DNA of 64,000 nucleotides from Planotetraspora mira (GTDB lineage Bacteria; Actinomycetota; Actinomycetes; Streptosporangiales; Streptosporangiaceae): positions 186,001 through 250,000 of the forward strand of contig NZ_BOOO01000016.1 of the NCBI RefSeq assembly GCF_016863275.1. The letters run 5' to 3'. The translations under genes were made by a program, and so were the position numbers. A model generated the notes under the pieces. That model was not told where the DNA came from. It was given only the letters and a program-made list of their open reading frames with translations, and made no database searches. Position 1 is the stretch's first letter, and the number at the start of each line of letters is the position of its first letter. Of this stretch, positions 48,257 to 57,339 are shown piece after piece.

Positions 48257-49627
48257 CTACCGCCCGGCCAGGAAGGCCAGCAGGTCCTGCCGGGTGAGCA
48301 GGCCGACGGGCTTGCCGTCGCCGAGGACCACCGCGGCGTCGGCCTTCTCCAGGGCCTCCACCGCGCGGGCCACCGGCTCACCCGAGCCGATCATGGGCAG
48401 GGCCGCCGACATGTGGCCCTCGATCGGGTCGTCGGAGCGCATCTTGCCCCGGTACAGGCCCTCCAGGAGGTCGCGCTCGACGATCGAGCCCACCACTTCG
48501 GCCGCCATGACCGGCGGCTCCTCCTTCATGACCGGGAGCTGCGACACGCTGTACTCACGCATGATGGAGATCGCCGTGCCGACCGTCTCGTGCGGGTGGA
48601 CGTGCACGAACTCCGGGAGGCCCGGCGTCTTGCGGCTCAGGACGTCGGCGACCAGGCCCTCGTCGCTCGACGTCGTGAGGAACCCGTAGTCGGCCATCCA
48701 CTCGTCATTGAAGATCTTCGAAAGGTAGCCGCGGCCGCCGTCGGGCAGCAGCACGACGACCACGTCGTCCGGTCCCGCCGCCTGGGCCACCTGGACGGCC
48801 GCCACGACGGCCATGCCGCACGATCCGCCGACGAGCAGCGCCTCCTCGCGGGCCAGGCGCCGGGTCATGTTGAACGAGTCCTTGTCGGAGATCGCGATGA
48901 CCTCGTCGCAGATCGTGGTGTCGTAGGTGATCGGCCAGATGTCCTCGCCGACGCCCTCGACCAGGTACGGACGACCGCTGCCGCCGGAGTACACCGAGCC
49001 CTCGGGATCGGCTCCGATGATCTTCACCCGGCCGCCGGAGACCTCCTTGAGGTACTTCCCGGTCCCGCTGATCGTCCCGCCGGTGCCCACTCCCGCGACG
49101 AAGTGGGTGATCCTTCCCTCGGTCTGCTCCCAGATCTCCGGGCCGGTCGAGTGATAGTGACTCGCCGGGTTCTCCGGGTTGGAGTACTGGTCGGGCTTCC
49201 ACGCGTTCGGCGTCTCACGAGCCAGCCGGTCGGACACCGAGTAGTAGGAGTCCGGGTGGTCCGGAGAGACGGCGGTCGGGCACACCACGACCTCCGCGCC
49301 GTACGCCCGCAGGACGGCGATCTTGTCCTGCGCCACCTTGTCCGGGCAGACGAACAGGCAGCGGTATCCCTTCTCCTGGGCCACGATGGCCAGCCCGACG
49401 CCGGTGTTGCCCGAGGTGGGCTCCACGATCGTCCCGCCGGGCTTGAGGGCGCCGCTCCGCTCTGCGGCCTCGATCATCCGTACGGCGATCCGGTCCTTCA
49501 CCGAGCCGCCCGGGTTGAAATACTCCACCTTGGCCAGCACCTGTGCAGGCGCTCCAGCCGTGACCTTGCGCAACCGGACGAGAGGGGTGTTCCCCATAAG
49601 CTCGACCAGCGAGTCGTGTACCCGCAC
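48257..49627 (-). CDS. cbs: Cystathionine beta-synthase
   Basis: Protein of 456 residues. The PLP domain (PLP Lys in NPGGSVKDRIAVRM, phosphate loop TSGNTGVGL and GTGGTISGTG) is followed by two CBS regulatory motifs in the last ~120 residues (TAISIMREYSVSQLPVMK, VARAVEALEKADAAVVLGDG). It condenses serine or an activated serine with homocysteine. GTG 49627 follows AAGGCGG. First gene of the cbs-metB operon; divergent from the SGNH hydrolase gene. Confidence 0.93.
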   Translation of the reverse strand: MRVHDSLVELMGNTPLVRLRKVTAGAPAQVLAKVEYFNPGGSVKDRIAVRMIEAAERSGALKPGGTIVEPTSGNTGVGLAIVAQEKGYRCLFVCPDKVAQDKIAVLRAYGAEVVVCPTAVSPDHPDSYYSVSDRLARETPNAWKPDQYSNPENPASHYHSTGPEIWEQTEGRITHFVAGVGTGGTISGTGKYLKEVSGGRVKIIGADPEGSVYSGGSGRPYLVEGVGEDIWPITYDTTICDEVIAISDKDSFNMTRRLAREEALLVGGSCGMAVVAAVQVAQAAGPDDVVVVLLPDGGRGYLSKIFNDEWMADYGFLTTSSDEGLVADVLSRKTPGLPEFVHVHPHETVGTAISIMREYSVSQLPVMKEEPPVMAAEVVGSIVERDLLEGLYRGKMRSDDPIEGHMSAALPMIGSGEPVARAVEALEKADAAVVLGDGKPVGLLTRQDLLAFLAGR

Positions 49628-49747
49628 CGCGAAGACCGCCTTGGTTTACCGAAGCTTTGTCAGCTTGCCAGGAGCCGGGGTCCCGAGGGGGTGGCCGGGA
49701 TTCGGCTAGTTTCAATTTCAAACCGTACCGTGACGTGGGGAGAGCGG

Positions 49748-50725
49748 GTGATCTGGACGACCGGCGCGGCGCGAACCGCGCGACGAATCGCCACGGCCGC
49801 CGCACTCGGCGGCGGCGGCCTGACCGCACTGGGAGCGGTCACCTACGGTCTGCTCATCGCCGAGGCCGCGGTGGCCCGCCGGATCGTCGGCCAGCCGCAC
49901 GGTCTCAACGGACCCGACTCCGACGGGGTCTACGGCGACACCTATCCCGGTGAGCCGATCCGCATGGCCGTCCTCGGGGACTCGACGTCGGTCGGCCTCG
50001 GCCTGACCGACCCCGCCGACACCCCGGCCGTCATCATCGCGCGCGGCGTGGCCGCCGTCGCCGAGCGGCCGGTACGGCTGAGCGTCCTCGGCCTGTCGGG
50101 AGCGGCATCGGCCGACCTGGACGTCCAGGTGGACCGGGCGCTTGAAGACCGGCCCGAGATCGCCGTCGTCTTCGTCGGGGCCAACGACGTCACGACCGCC
50201 ACCCTTCCCGCCCGTGCCGTACGGCACCTGCAGAAGGCCGTGCGCCGGCTCACGGACGCGGGCGCGGAGGTCGTCGTGGGCACCTGCCCCGACCTGGGAA
50301 CCGTCCGGCCGATCGCGCAGCCCCTCCGGTGGGTCACCCGCCGATGGTCGCGGCAGCTCGCCGCCGCCCAGACGGTCGCCGTCGTCGAGGCCGGTGGAAG
50401 GACCGTGGCCTTCGCGGACCTCCTCGGGCCCGAATTCGAGACCAACCCGGCAGAGATGTTCGGACCAGATCGTTTTCATCCATCTGCCCGAGGTTACTCA
50501 CAAGCCGCGTACGCAGTGCTACCGTCTGTATGCGCCGCGTTGGGGTTGTGGCCCGGGCCAGAACCCGTGCGCGTCGAAGGATCGCAATACCTTCTGGCGG
50601 CAATGGCCGTGGAGGAACCCGGCACCGAGGTCACCGCGACCCATGTGGCCGGCCGGGCGGTCGGCCCCCACGGACGATGGGCGGCGCTGCTTCGCCGGAA
50701 ACCTGGGCCGATGACGAGCGGCTAG
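49748..50725 (+). CDS. SGNH/GDSL-type hydrolase
   Basis: Protein of 325 residues. The N-terminus has a hydrophobic segment (ALGGGGLTALGAVTYGLLI), so it is exported or anchored. SGNH blocks are seen in order: GDSTSVGLG (Ser), the Gly block LGLSGAAS, GANDVT (Asn) and DRFHPSARGY (Asp-His). An esterase acting on lipids or acyl-glycans is likely. It corresponds to Rv1075c, which lies next to cbs in mycobacteria. GTG 49748 is behind GGGGAG. Confidence 0.88.
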   Translation: MIWTTGAARTARRIATAAALGGGGLTALGAVTYGLLIAEAAVARRIVGQPHGLNGPDSDGVYGDTYPGEPIRMAVLGDSTSVGLGLTDPADTPAVIIARGVAAVAERPVRLSVLGLSGAASADLDVQVDRALEDRPEIAVVFVGANDVTTATLPARAVRHLQKAVRRLTDAGAEVVVGTCPDLGTVRPIAQPLRWVTRRWSRQLAAAQTVAVVEAGGRTVAFADLLGPEFETNPAEMFGPDRFHPSARGYSQAAYAVLPSVCAALGLWPGPEPVRVEGSQYLLAAMAVEEPGTEVTATHVAGRAVGPHGRWAALLRRKPGPMTSG

Positions 50726-50772
50726 AGCCGGTTACCCCGCGCGGTCAGGCCATCACCCCCTGTAGGAGTGAC

Positions 50773-52143
50773 ATGACCCGGCCTCACGTGAAACCTCCTC
50801 TCGCTCTCGCCGCAGCCACCCTCCTGGCCGGCGGGGCTCTGACCTCCTGTTCCAGCAGCGACACCGCCGACAGCCCGTCGAAGGCCTGGTCGAACGTCCA
50901 GGTGAACGCCGTCAGCCGCGTCACCACGGGGGCGGGCGTGGCGGCGACCACCTCGATGCGGACCAACGGCGCCCTCGAGACCGTCGCCCTCGACCTGACC
51001 ACGGGCAAGAAGCTCTGGGCCACCCCCGCGACGATGGCCGGCCGGCTGCCCGGCATGGGCGTGCAGGCCCCGGCCACAGTGGAGACCGGCAAGGGCCAGG
51101 CCGTCGTCGTGGCCGTCGATCCCGCGGGCACCGCCCCCAAGACCACCCGGATCAAGGCGACCGTGGTGGCCAGGGACGCCAAGACCGGCAAGCAGAAGTG
51201 GGCCCGTCCCATCGAGTCGACCTTCGGCCCGCAGCGCTGCGGGCCCTACATCTGCCTGTCGGAGAACACCTCGCTGAAAACGGCCCGGGTCGTGGTCCTG
51301 GATCCGCAGACCGGCAGGACCCAGTGGCAACTCCCCGGCATCGCCGAGGTCGAATGGTCGGACACGACCAACGTCGTGATGTTGCGGCTCGCCTCACACC
51401 CCGTCCTGGAGGCGCACTCGCTGAAGACGGGCAAGGTCGTCTGGCAACTCCCGATCGAGCAGGCCCTCGGCCAGGGCGTCGACCTGTCCGGTGGCTGGTC
51501 GTTCGGCGCGACCGGCGACAAGCTCGTGGGCTACGTCGCGCCCTACACCAGCCCCGACACCAAGCAGACCTCGGCGTTCGGCCTGTTCTCCGTGCGTCTG
51601 GACGACGGCGTCGTCGACTGGATGCGCCCCTCGGTGGTCCGGGTCTACCCCAGCGGCAACCCGGCGTTCGCACCCGTGGTCAGGCCGGTGGACGAGCAGG
51701 GACAGTACGGCGGCTTCGCCCGGCTCGACGGGGAGACGGGACGCGTGCTCGGGCAGATCACGCCGACCCAGGTGCCCGGCTCCGGCTGGTGGCTCGCGTT
51801 CCCTCCGGCCATGGACAAGCTCGGGTTCCTCAAGCACGACGCCCCCGGCTCGGCCTTCGACCTGAAGACGGGTGAGTCGAGCCCGGTGAAGGACACGACC
51901 GGCTGGTCGTTCTGTGCCACGGACCCACGTCCGCTGCCCCTTCCCGGCGTGACCCCCGGGTTCTACGCGATCGCCGCCCTCTGCGAGTTCGACCTGGCCA
52001 CCGGCAAGCGGACCTCGTCGTCGGCGGCGCCGCCCGCGTGGTTCACCGGCGGCCAGAACGGCTGGCGCCTGTGGCGAGACGAGAAGGGCGCCCTGCACGC
52101 CGTCAACGACGGCACCGCCACCACTCCCGGCATGTACGGATGA
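50773..52143 (+). CDS. Beta-propeller (PQQ-like) lipoprotein
   Basis: Protein of 456 residues. Signal peptide and lipobox-like ALTSC at Cys26. The rest is repeated blades of the type ALDLTTGKKLWATP, ARDAKTGKQKWARP, VLDPQTGRTQWQLP and AHSLKTGKVVWQLP, the W-motif repeats of PQQ-like propellers without PQQ-binding residues. It is probably an extracellular scaffold or binding protein; no enzymatic role is implied. ATG 50773 is preceded by TAGGAGTGAC. It is co-directional with the SGNH gene, 47 bases after it. Confidence 0.82.
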   Translation: MTRPHVKPPLALAAATLLAGGALTSCSSSDTADSPSKAWSNVQVNAVSRVTTGAGVAATTSMRTNGALETVALDLTTGKKLWATPATMAGRLPGMGVQAPATVETGKGQAVVVAVDPAGTAPKTTRIKATVVARDAKTGKQKWARPIESTFGPQRCGPYICLSENTSLKTARVVVLDPQTGRTQWQLPGIAEVEWSDTTNVVMLRLASHPVLEAHSLKTGKVVWQLPIEQALGQGVDLSGGWSFGATGDKLVGYVAPYTSPDTKQTSAFGLFSVRLDDGVVDWMRPSVVRVYPSGNPAFAPVVRPVDEQGQYGGFARLDGETGRVLGQITPTQVPGSGWWLAFPPAMDKLGFLKHDAPGSAFDLKTGESSPVKDTTGWSFCATDPRPLPLPGVTPGFYAIAALCEFDLATGKRTSSSAAPPAWFTGGQNGWRLWRDEKGALHAVNDGTATTPGMYG

Positions 52144-52293
52144 CCAGTGTCCACGGCACACCTCGCTCCTCCGGTACAAAGTTCTGTTCGCGTGGCCCCA
52201 GGGCGTGGCGGAAGCCGTACCGGGGGGTAACCTCCTGCGGAGGAGGGCCGCCCGAACCCTGAGTGCGGTGGCCGGAGAAACAGGGAGAGTCAC

Positions 52294-53514
52294 ATGCCTG
52301 AGGCAGTCATCGTGGCAACTGCGCGGTCACCGATCGGCCGCGCCTTCAAGGGATCTTTGAAGGACATCCGGCCCGACGACCTTGCGGTCCAGATCGTCCA
52401 GGCCGCGCTGGCCAAGGTGCCGCAGCTCGACCCGAACGACGTGGACGACCTCATGCTGGGCTGCGGCCTGCCCGGCGGCGAGCAGGGCTTCAACATGGGC
52501 CGGGTCGTCTCGGTGCTCCTCGGCCTCGACGGCGTGCCGGGCACCACGGTCACCCGCTACTGCTCGTCGTCGCTGCAGACGACCCGGATGGCCTTCCACG
52601 CGATCAAGGCCGGCGAGGGCGACGTCTTCATCTCCGCGGGCGTCGAGACCGTCTCCCGGTTCGCCAAGGGCAGCTCGGACTCCCTCCCCGGCACCACCAA
52701 CCCTCTCTTCCTGGACGGCAAGTCCCGGACCGACAAGCTCGCCGAGGGCGGCGCCCCGGTCTGGCACGACCCTCGCGAGGACGACGCCATCCCGGACGTC
52801 TACATCGCCATGGGCCAGACCGCGGAGAACGTCGCGGGGCTGCGGGGCGTCTCCCGGCACGAGCAGGACGAGTTCGGCGTGCGGTCGCAGAACCTGGCGG
52901 AGAAGGCCCTGGCCAACGGGTTCTGGGAGAGCGACATCACCCCGGTCACGCTGCCCGACGGCACCGTGGTGAGCAAGGACGACGGCCCGCGGGCGGGCAC
53001 GACCTACGAGGCTGTCTCGCAGCTCAAGCCGGTCTTCCGGCCCGACGGCACGGTGACGGCCGGCAACTGCTGCCCCCTCAACGACGGCGCGGCCGCGGTG
53101 ATCGTCATGAGCGACACCAAGGCGGCCGAGCTGGGGATCACGCCGCTGGCGCGGATCGTCTCGACCGGTGTGACCGGGCTGTCTCCGGAGATCATGGGGC
53201 TCGGGCCGGTCGAGGCGTCCAGGCAGGCCCTCGGCCGCGCGGGCATGGCCATCGGCGACGTCGACCTCGTGGAGATCAACGAAGCCTTCGCCGCCCAGGT
53301 GATCCCGTCCTACCAGGAGCTCGGCATCGACCTCGACCGCCTCAACGTGAACGGCGGCGCGATCGCCGTCGGTCACCCCTTCGGGATGACCGGCGCGCGC
53401 ATCACCTCGACGCTCATCAACAGCCTCCGGTTCCACGACAAGTCGCTCGGCCTCGAGACGATGTGCGTCGGCGGCGGCCAGGGCATGGCTATGGTCCTGG
53501 AGCGTCTGGCCTAG
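52294..53514 (+). CDS. fadA: Acetyl-CoA acyltransferase (thiolase)
   Basis: Protein of 406 residues. The active Cys is in VTRYCSSSLQT, the His in AVGHPFGMTGAR and the second Cys in CVGGGQGMAMV. It catalyses the thiolytic step of fatty acid beta-oxidation or the reverse condensation. It corresponds to the fadA3 position (Rv1074c) near cbs and the SGNH gene. ATG 52294 follows GGGAG. A strong hairpin follows the stop. Confidence 0.93.
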   Translation: MPEAVIVATARSPIGRAFKGSLKDIRPDDLAVQIVQAALAKVPQLDPNDVDDLMLGCGLPGGEQGFNMGRVVSVLLGLDGVPGTTVTRYCSSSLQTTRMAFHAIKAGEGDVFISAGVETVSRFAKGSSDSLPGTTNPLFLDGKSRTDKLAEGGAPVWHDPREDDAIPDVYIAMGQTAENVAGLRGVSRHEQDEFGVRSQNLAEKALANGFWESDITPVTLPDGTVVSKDDGPRAGTTYEAVSQLKPVFRPDGTVTAGNCCPLNDGAAAVIVMSDTKAAELGITPLARIVSTGVTGLSPEIMGLGPVEASRQALGRAGMAIGDVDLVEINEAFAAQVIPSYQELGIDLDRLNVNGGAIAVGHPFGMTGARITSTLINSLRFHDKSLGLETMCVGGGQGMAMVLERLA

Positions 53515-53523
53515 ACGGCCGCG

Positions 53524-53551
53524 GGGGATCCCGGAGTCGTCCGGGATCCCC
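53524..53551 (+). terminator. Terminator of thiolase gene
   Basis: A perfect 12-bp stem (GGGGATCCCGGA / TCCGGGATCCCC) with a GTCG tetraloop, starting 10 bases after the stop codon. Confidence 0.75.
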
Positions 53552-53595
53552 TCCGCGGGGGCCGTGCCTCGGCGGGGCCGCAGCAACTGTCCTGG

Positions 53596-53665
53596 CCGGC
53601 CGTGGCGGGGCCTCAGCCATGCTGGGCGGGCCGGCCGTGGCGGGGCGTCAGCCGTGGTGGTCGGG
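53596..53665. repeat. 35-bp tandem duplication at 3' end of F420-type gene
   Basis: Two adjacent 35-base units beginning CCGGCCGTGGCGGGGC (53596-53630 and 53631-53665). The second contains the stop codon of the PPOX gene, so the first is a duplicated copy of that gene's end. Confidence 0.6.
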
Positions 53666-54058
53666 CCCGGCCTTGGTGGGCTCGACCCGGATGAGGACCC
53701 GCTTGTCCCGCACCATCGCCTCGCGGTAGTCGTCCCAGTCCGGGTGCTCACCGCTGATGCCCCGGTAATACGCGACCAGGCCGTCCATGGCCTCCGGCAG
53801 CGACACGACCTGCGCGGTTCCTTCGATCTGGACCCAGGGGCCGTAGAAGGCGTCGCTCATCACCGTGAGGAGGACCTGGGGGTTCTTGCGGGCGTTGCGG
53901 GTCTTCGCCGCGGTCTCGCGGCTGCTGACGATGAGATATCCGTCCTCGTCGAGCCCCACGGTGACCGGTGACGTCTGGGGGCGGCCGTCTGCGTGCCAGG
54001 TGAACATGACCGCGCGATGGTTGTTCTTCACGAACTCACGCGCCTCATCGAGATCCAT
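53648..54058 (-). CDS. PPOX-class F420-dependent oxidoreductase-like protein
   Basis: Protein of 136 residues of the split-barrel flavin/F420-binding family. The start LDEAREFVKNNHRAVMFTWH, the strand DGRPQTSPVTVGLDEDG and the TRNARKNPQVLLTV helix fit the F420H2-dependent class common in actinomycetes. The C-terminus ISGEHPDWDDYREAMVRDKR is typical. The substrate is unknown. ATG 54058 is favoured; an ATG six bases upstream is possible. Confidence 0.8.
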   Translation of the reverse strand: MDLDEAREFVKNNHRAVMFTWHADGRPQTSPVTVGLDEDGYLIVSSRETAAKTRNARKNPQVLLTVMSDAFYGPWVQIEGTAQVVSLPEAMDGLVAYYRGISGEHPDWDDYREAMVRDKRVLIRVEPTKAGPDHHG

Positions 54059-54120
54059 GAACACAATGATGCGCCCACACCGAGGCGGTGCGGGCGCAGG
54101 GATTCGGGACCGGTCACTCC

Positions 54121-54339
54121 CTAGAAGCGACGACGCCGCTCGTGCTCCAGGACGATCGCTGCGGCGTAGCCGTGGCTCAGCCCGTGTTCATCGGCGAGCC
54201 AGGCGGCCCGCTCATCACATCTGAGGAACGACGGACCGTTGTCGATGGCTTGGAACCACTCGGGGAGTTCGCGCCCGGTGATGGACGGGACGCGTGCGAT
54301 CAGCTTTGTCTGTGTCTCCGGTGAGTGGTTCAACGACAT
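54121..54339 (-). CDS. DUF4287-type small protein
   Basis: Protein of 72 residues. The pattern TGRELPEWFQAIDNGP, then AAWLADEHGLSHGYAAAIV, matches the short DUF4287 domain (a helix with the HGLGHG-type motif). No function is established. ATG 54339 has GGAGGTGCCC directly upstream. It is possibly co-transcribed with the PPOX gene 63 bases downstream. Confidence 0.75.
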   Translation of the reverse strand: MSLNHSPETQTKLIARVPSITGRELPEWFQAIDNGPSFLRCDERAAWLADEHGLSHGYAAAIVLEHERRRRF

Positions 54340-54475
54340 GGGCACCTCCACGGATCGGGCTGCTTTGTGTCACAGTGCATCACCAGCCCGTGCTTGACAA
54401 GACCCCCGCAGACATCAACTTGTTACAGATTGTTGATCGAAAGTTTTGCACCGTGACGGCACATCCTGTTAAAGG

Positions 54476-54514
54476 ACAAAAAAAGGGCACCCTTCGGAAA
54501 AGAAGAGTGCCCTT
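54476..54514 (-). terminator. Intrinsic terminator of BI-1 gene
   Basis: Read on the minus strand: AAGGGCACTCTTC, loop TTTTCC, GAAGGGTGCCCTT (one G-T type mismatch), then a run of T. It lies 14 bases past the stop and is a textbook rho-independent terminator, unusual in this GC-rich window. Confidence 0.85.
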
Positions 54515-54527
54515 GTCTCTCGTCAGG

Positions 54528-55313
54528 CTAGTCGTTGTTTGTGAAATAGCTGATGAAACGGAGAATCTCCAGGTAGAGCCACACGAGGCTCAGCGTGAGG
54601 CCGAAGGCCATCAGCCAGGAGTACCGCTCGGGGACGCCCGCCCGGACGCCGCTCTCGATCTGGTCGAAGTCGAGGAGCAGGAAGAAGCAGCCGAGCAGGA
54701 TCGCGACGACGCTGAAGAGCCAGCCGAGCGGGCTGTCGGTGCGGAGACCGAGGCCCCCGTCCACGAAGAAGCCCGCGACCAGGTTGAGCAGGGCGAGGCC
54801 GACGAACGCGAAACCGGCCGCGATGACGAACTTGGTGACCTTCGGCGTCGGCCGGAAGATCTTGAGTGCGTAGACGGCCAGTGTGCCGCCGAAGGCCACC
54901 ATCGTGCCGAGCACGGCCTGCAGGACGATGCCGTTGAAGCGCAACTCGTACGCGTGGCTGATGTAGCCGATCGCGATGCCGTAACAGAGCGCGTAGCCGA
55001 GGATGAGCGCGGGGTTCGTGCTCTGCTTGAACGAGACGATCAGGCCGAGGACCAGCCCCACCAGCATCGCCGGGATGGCGATCCCGGGACCGAAGTCCAT
55101 GTACCACGACACGGCCGCCGCGACGACCAGTGCGCCAAGCGTCATGAAGCCGCGCACCACGACGTCGTCGATGGTCATCGGGCGCGAGGTCGGCGGAGCG
55201 TACGACGGCGCGCCGTACATGGCGTCGAGCTGCTGCACACTCGGGGTCGCCGAGGTCCATTGCTGCTGACCGGTGGACCCACGCCGGCTGAATATCGGGT
55301 TTCTGCTCTCCAT
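54528..55313 (-). CDS. Bax inhibitor-1/YccA-family membrane protein
   Basis: Protein of 261 residues. A Gln/Pro-rich cytoplasmic N-terminus of about 50 residues is followed by seven hydrophobic segments. The family region VLGTMVAFGGTLAVYALKIF and the C-terminal LDFDQIESGVRAGVPERYSW are seen; the latter contains the paired acidic residues of the BI-1 proton/calcium sensor. It is likely a calcium leak or membrane-stress protein. ATG 55313 follows GGAGGCAGCG. Confidence 0.9.
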   Translation of the reverse strand: MESRNPIFSRRGSTGQQQWTSATPSVQQLDAMYGAPSYAPPTSRPMTIDDVVVRGFMTLGALVVAAAVSWYMDFGPGIAIPAMLVGLVLGLIVSFKQSTNPALILGYALCYGIAIGYISHAYELRFNGIVLQAVLGTMVAFGGTLAVYALKIFRPTPKVTKFVIAAGFAFVGLALLNLVAGFFVDGGLGLRTDSPLGWLFSVVAILLGCFFLLLDFDQIESGVRAGVPERYSWLMAFGLTLSLVWLYLEILRFISYFTNND

Positions 55314-55716
55314 CGCTGCCTCCGGGACGCGACTCGCTGCTCAGCCTCTTGCGCGGCTTATTCGGGATGGTGCCCACGAAGCGCCGTGCCCACAAGGGAC
55401 TCGGCGCTCCGCCAACGTCTGCAACGATCAGGCCCCGGCGCGAGTTCCCCGCCACACCGCACGGAATCGGCGCGGTTCCCGGACCTCCCCCAGGCATGGC
55501 CGTGCCAATAAACTGGGATGGTTCTTTTACTTGAATAATTCAAGTCAAGTGTTAGCGTATTCAGCAGCGGGTTCGTCTCGGAGACGGATCCACGGCCACC
55601 GGTTCGCTCCAATCGCCACGCACGATCGGCCGGGTCGGGCCCATGGCGGCCGACAACCCTCACCACCTCAGCGCCCCGAGGATCTCGGGGTAGCGATCAC
55701 GTGTGAGGAGGATGCG
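55314..55716. other. Intergenic region without convincing gene
   Basis: About 400 bases between the divergent BI-1 and orphan kinase genes. Open frames here lack ribosome sites and conserved content. The only clear structure is the palindrome at 55529-55545. Confidence 0.6.
55529..55545. promoter_or_regulatory. Perfect 17-bp palindrome (MarR-like operator)
   Basis: ACTTGAATAATTCAAGT is fully symmetric about the central A and is followed by a further CAAGT half site. The TTGAAT/ATTCAA arms resemble MarR-family operators. It is 172 bases upstream of the orphan kinase start; no MarR gene is adjacent. Confidence 0.5.
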
Positions 55717-57339
55717 GTGCACAGCCTTGTTTCACTCCTCGAACCTGAGCGGTCACCTCTGGCGCGGCTGCGGCCGCGGTCGATCCGCGGCCGGATAACC
55801 GTTCTGGTCAGTCTTCTGGCGGTGCTGTTGATCGGGCCCACAGGACTGTTGATCGGCTCACTGACCCGTCAGGCGTTCAGTGACACCGTCTGGCTCGACG
55901 CACGCCATCAGTCCTCCACGACCGCCCAGGCCGTCCGCACCGGGCGCCTGGGGAACCCGATCGTGCCCGAGGTCCGCGGCGTCACGCTGATCCAGGTCGT
56001 GGCGCCCGACCGGCATGTCATCGCGGCGTCGCCGGCAGCCGCCGGGCTGCCCCCGATGAGCACGGTGCTTCCACGCCCTGAGCGCCCGCAGATGGACGTG
56101 CGGGCCTGCCCGGACCACGGCGACGGGAGTTGCGTCCGGATCTCCGCGTACCGCGTGTCGCAGGCGGGGGACTCACCCGTGGTCTACGCGGGCAGGCCCA
56201 TGGCCGGCGTGACGGCCGCCGGGCCGTTCGACTGGATCTTCGCGGCGGAGGTCGTCGTCCTCGTCCTGCTCACCGGCTGGGGCACCTGGAAGATCGCAGG
56301 CCGCACCCTCCGGCCGGTCGAGGACATCCGCACCGAACTCGCCTCCATCAATGTCAGGCATGTCGGCAGCAGGGTCGAGGAGCCCGTGGGCCACGACGAG
56401 ATCGGCCGCCTGGCCAGGACGGTGAACAGCACGCTGGCACGAATCGAGGAGGCCAAGCGCGCGACCGAGAGCGCGCTGCTGCGGCAGCGTCAGTTCGCGG
56501 CGGACGCCGCGCACGAGTTGCGCACGCCCCTCGCCGGACTGCGGGCAGAACTCGAGGAGGCTCAACTGCATCCGGACCAGACCGAGATGGCCGACATGCT
56601 CCGGCGGACCCTGACCGACGTCGACCGGCTCCAGATGATCATCGCCGACCTGCTTCTGCTCGCGAAGCTCGGGGCCAACGCGCCGCAGGAGCAGCGGCCT
56701 GTCGATCTGGGCGCCCTCGTCGAGGAGGAGATCTCTCATCGGCCCCGGCGCGTAGACGTGCGGTTACGGCTCGAACCGGGAGTCGTGGTCGACGGCGTAC
56801 GGAGTCAGCTCGGCCGGCTGTTCGGCAACCTGCTCGACAACGCCCAGCGCCATGCCGCCCATGCCGTCCTGATCGAGGTGTGCCGGGGCTCCGCCGACGC
56901 CGAACTGTCGGTCAGCGACGACGGCACCGGCATCCCGCCCTCGGAACGGGAACGGATCTTCGAACGCTTCACCCGGTTGGACAGTGCCCGCAGCCGCGGT
57001 CACGGAGGCACCGGACTGGGCCTCGCCATCGCCCATGAGATCGCGATCGCGCACGGTGGCACGATGCAGGTGACGGACTCGCCGGAGGGCGGTGCGCGAT
57101 TCGTCCTGCGGCTGCCGCCGGCGGGGTCTCTCGCGAGGGCCCGTGAGCCGAGCCCCGCGACGATCACCGGGCGCGGCGGGTCACAACCCGCCGAACCAGT
57201 CACGCACGGCGTCCCTGCCACCCGAGCCCAGAGCGACCATCACGGCGGCACGCGCCTTGACGGGAGCGAGTCCGCGGGCGCCGATCGCGCCCGCTTTCGC
57301 GGCGAGCCCCAGTCCGAACGGCAGGGCGTCGAGCGGTAG
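55717..57339 (+). CDS. Orphan sensor histidine kinase
   Basis: Protein of 540 residues from GTG 55717 (GAGGAGGATGCG upstream). Membrane helices near 30-50 and 172-195 bracket a ~120-residue sensor domain. Then come HAMP, HisKA FAADAAHELRTPLAG and ATPase boxes NLLDNAQRHA, DDGTGIP and GTGLGLAIAH. The kinase core ends at RFVLRLPP; the last ~70 residues are low-complexity and lie antisense to the end of the asparaginase-like gene (159-base convergent overlap). No response regulator is adjacent, so the partner is elsewhere or lost. Confidence 0.87.
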   Translation: MHSLVSLLEPERSPLARLRPRSIRGRITVLVSLLAVLLIGPTGLLIGSLTRQAFSDTVWLDARHQSSTTAQAVRTGRLGNPIVPEVRGVTLIQVVAPDRHVIAASPAAAGLPPMSTVLPRPERPQMDVRACPDHGDGSCVRISAYRVSQAGDSPVVYAGRPMAGVTAAGPFDWIFAAEVVVLVLLTGWGTWKIAGRTLRPVEDIRTELASINVRHVGSRVEEPVGHDEIGRLARTVNSTLARIEEAKRATESALLRQRQFAADAAHELRTPLAGLRAELEEAQLHPDQTEMADMLRRTLTDVDRLQMIIADLLLLAKLGANAPQEQRPVDLGALVEEEISHRPRRVDVRLRLEPGVVVDGVRSQLGRLFGNLLDNAQRHAAHAVLIEVCRGSADAELSVSDDGTGIPPSERERIFERFTRLDSARSRGHGGTGLGLAIAHEIAIAHGGTMQVTDSPEGGARFVLRLPPAGSLARAREPSPATITGRGGSQPAEPVTHGVPATRAQSDHHGGTRLDGSESAGADRARFRGEPQSERQGVER

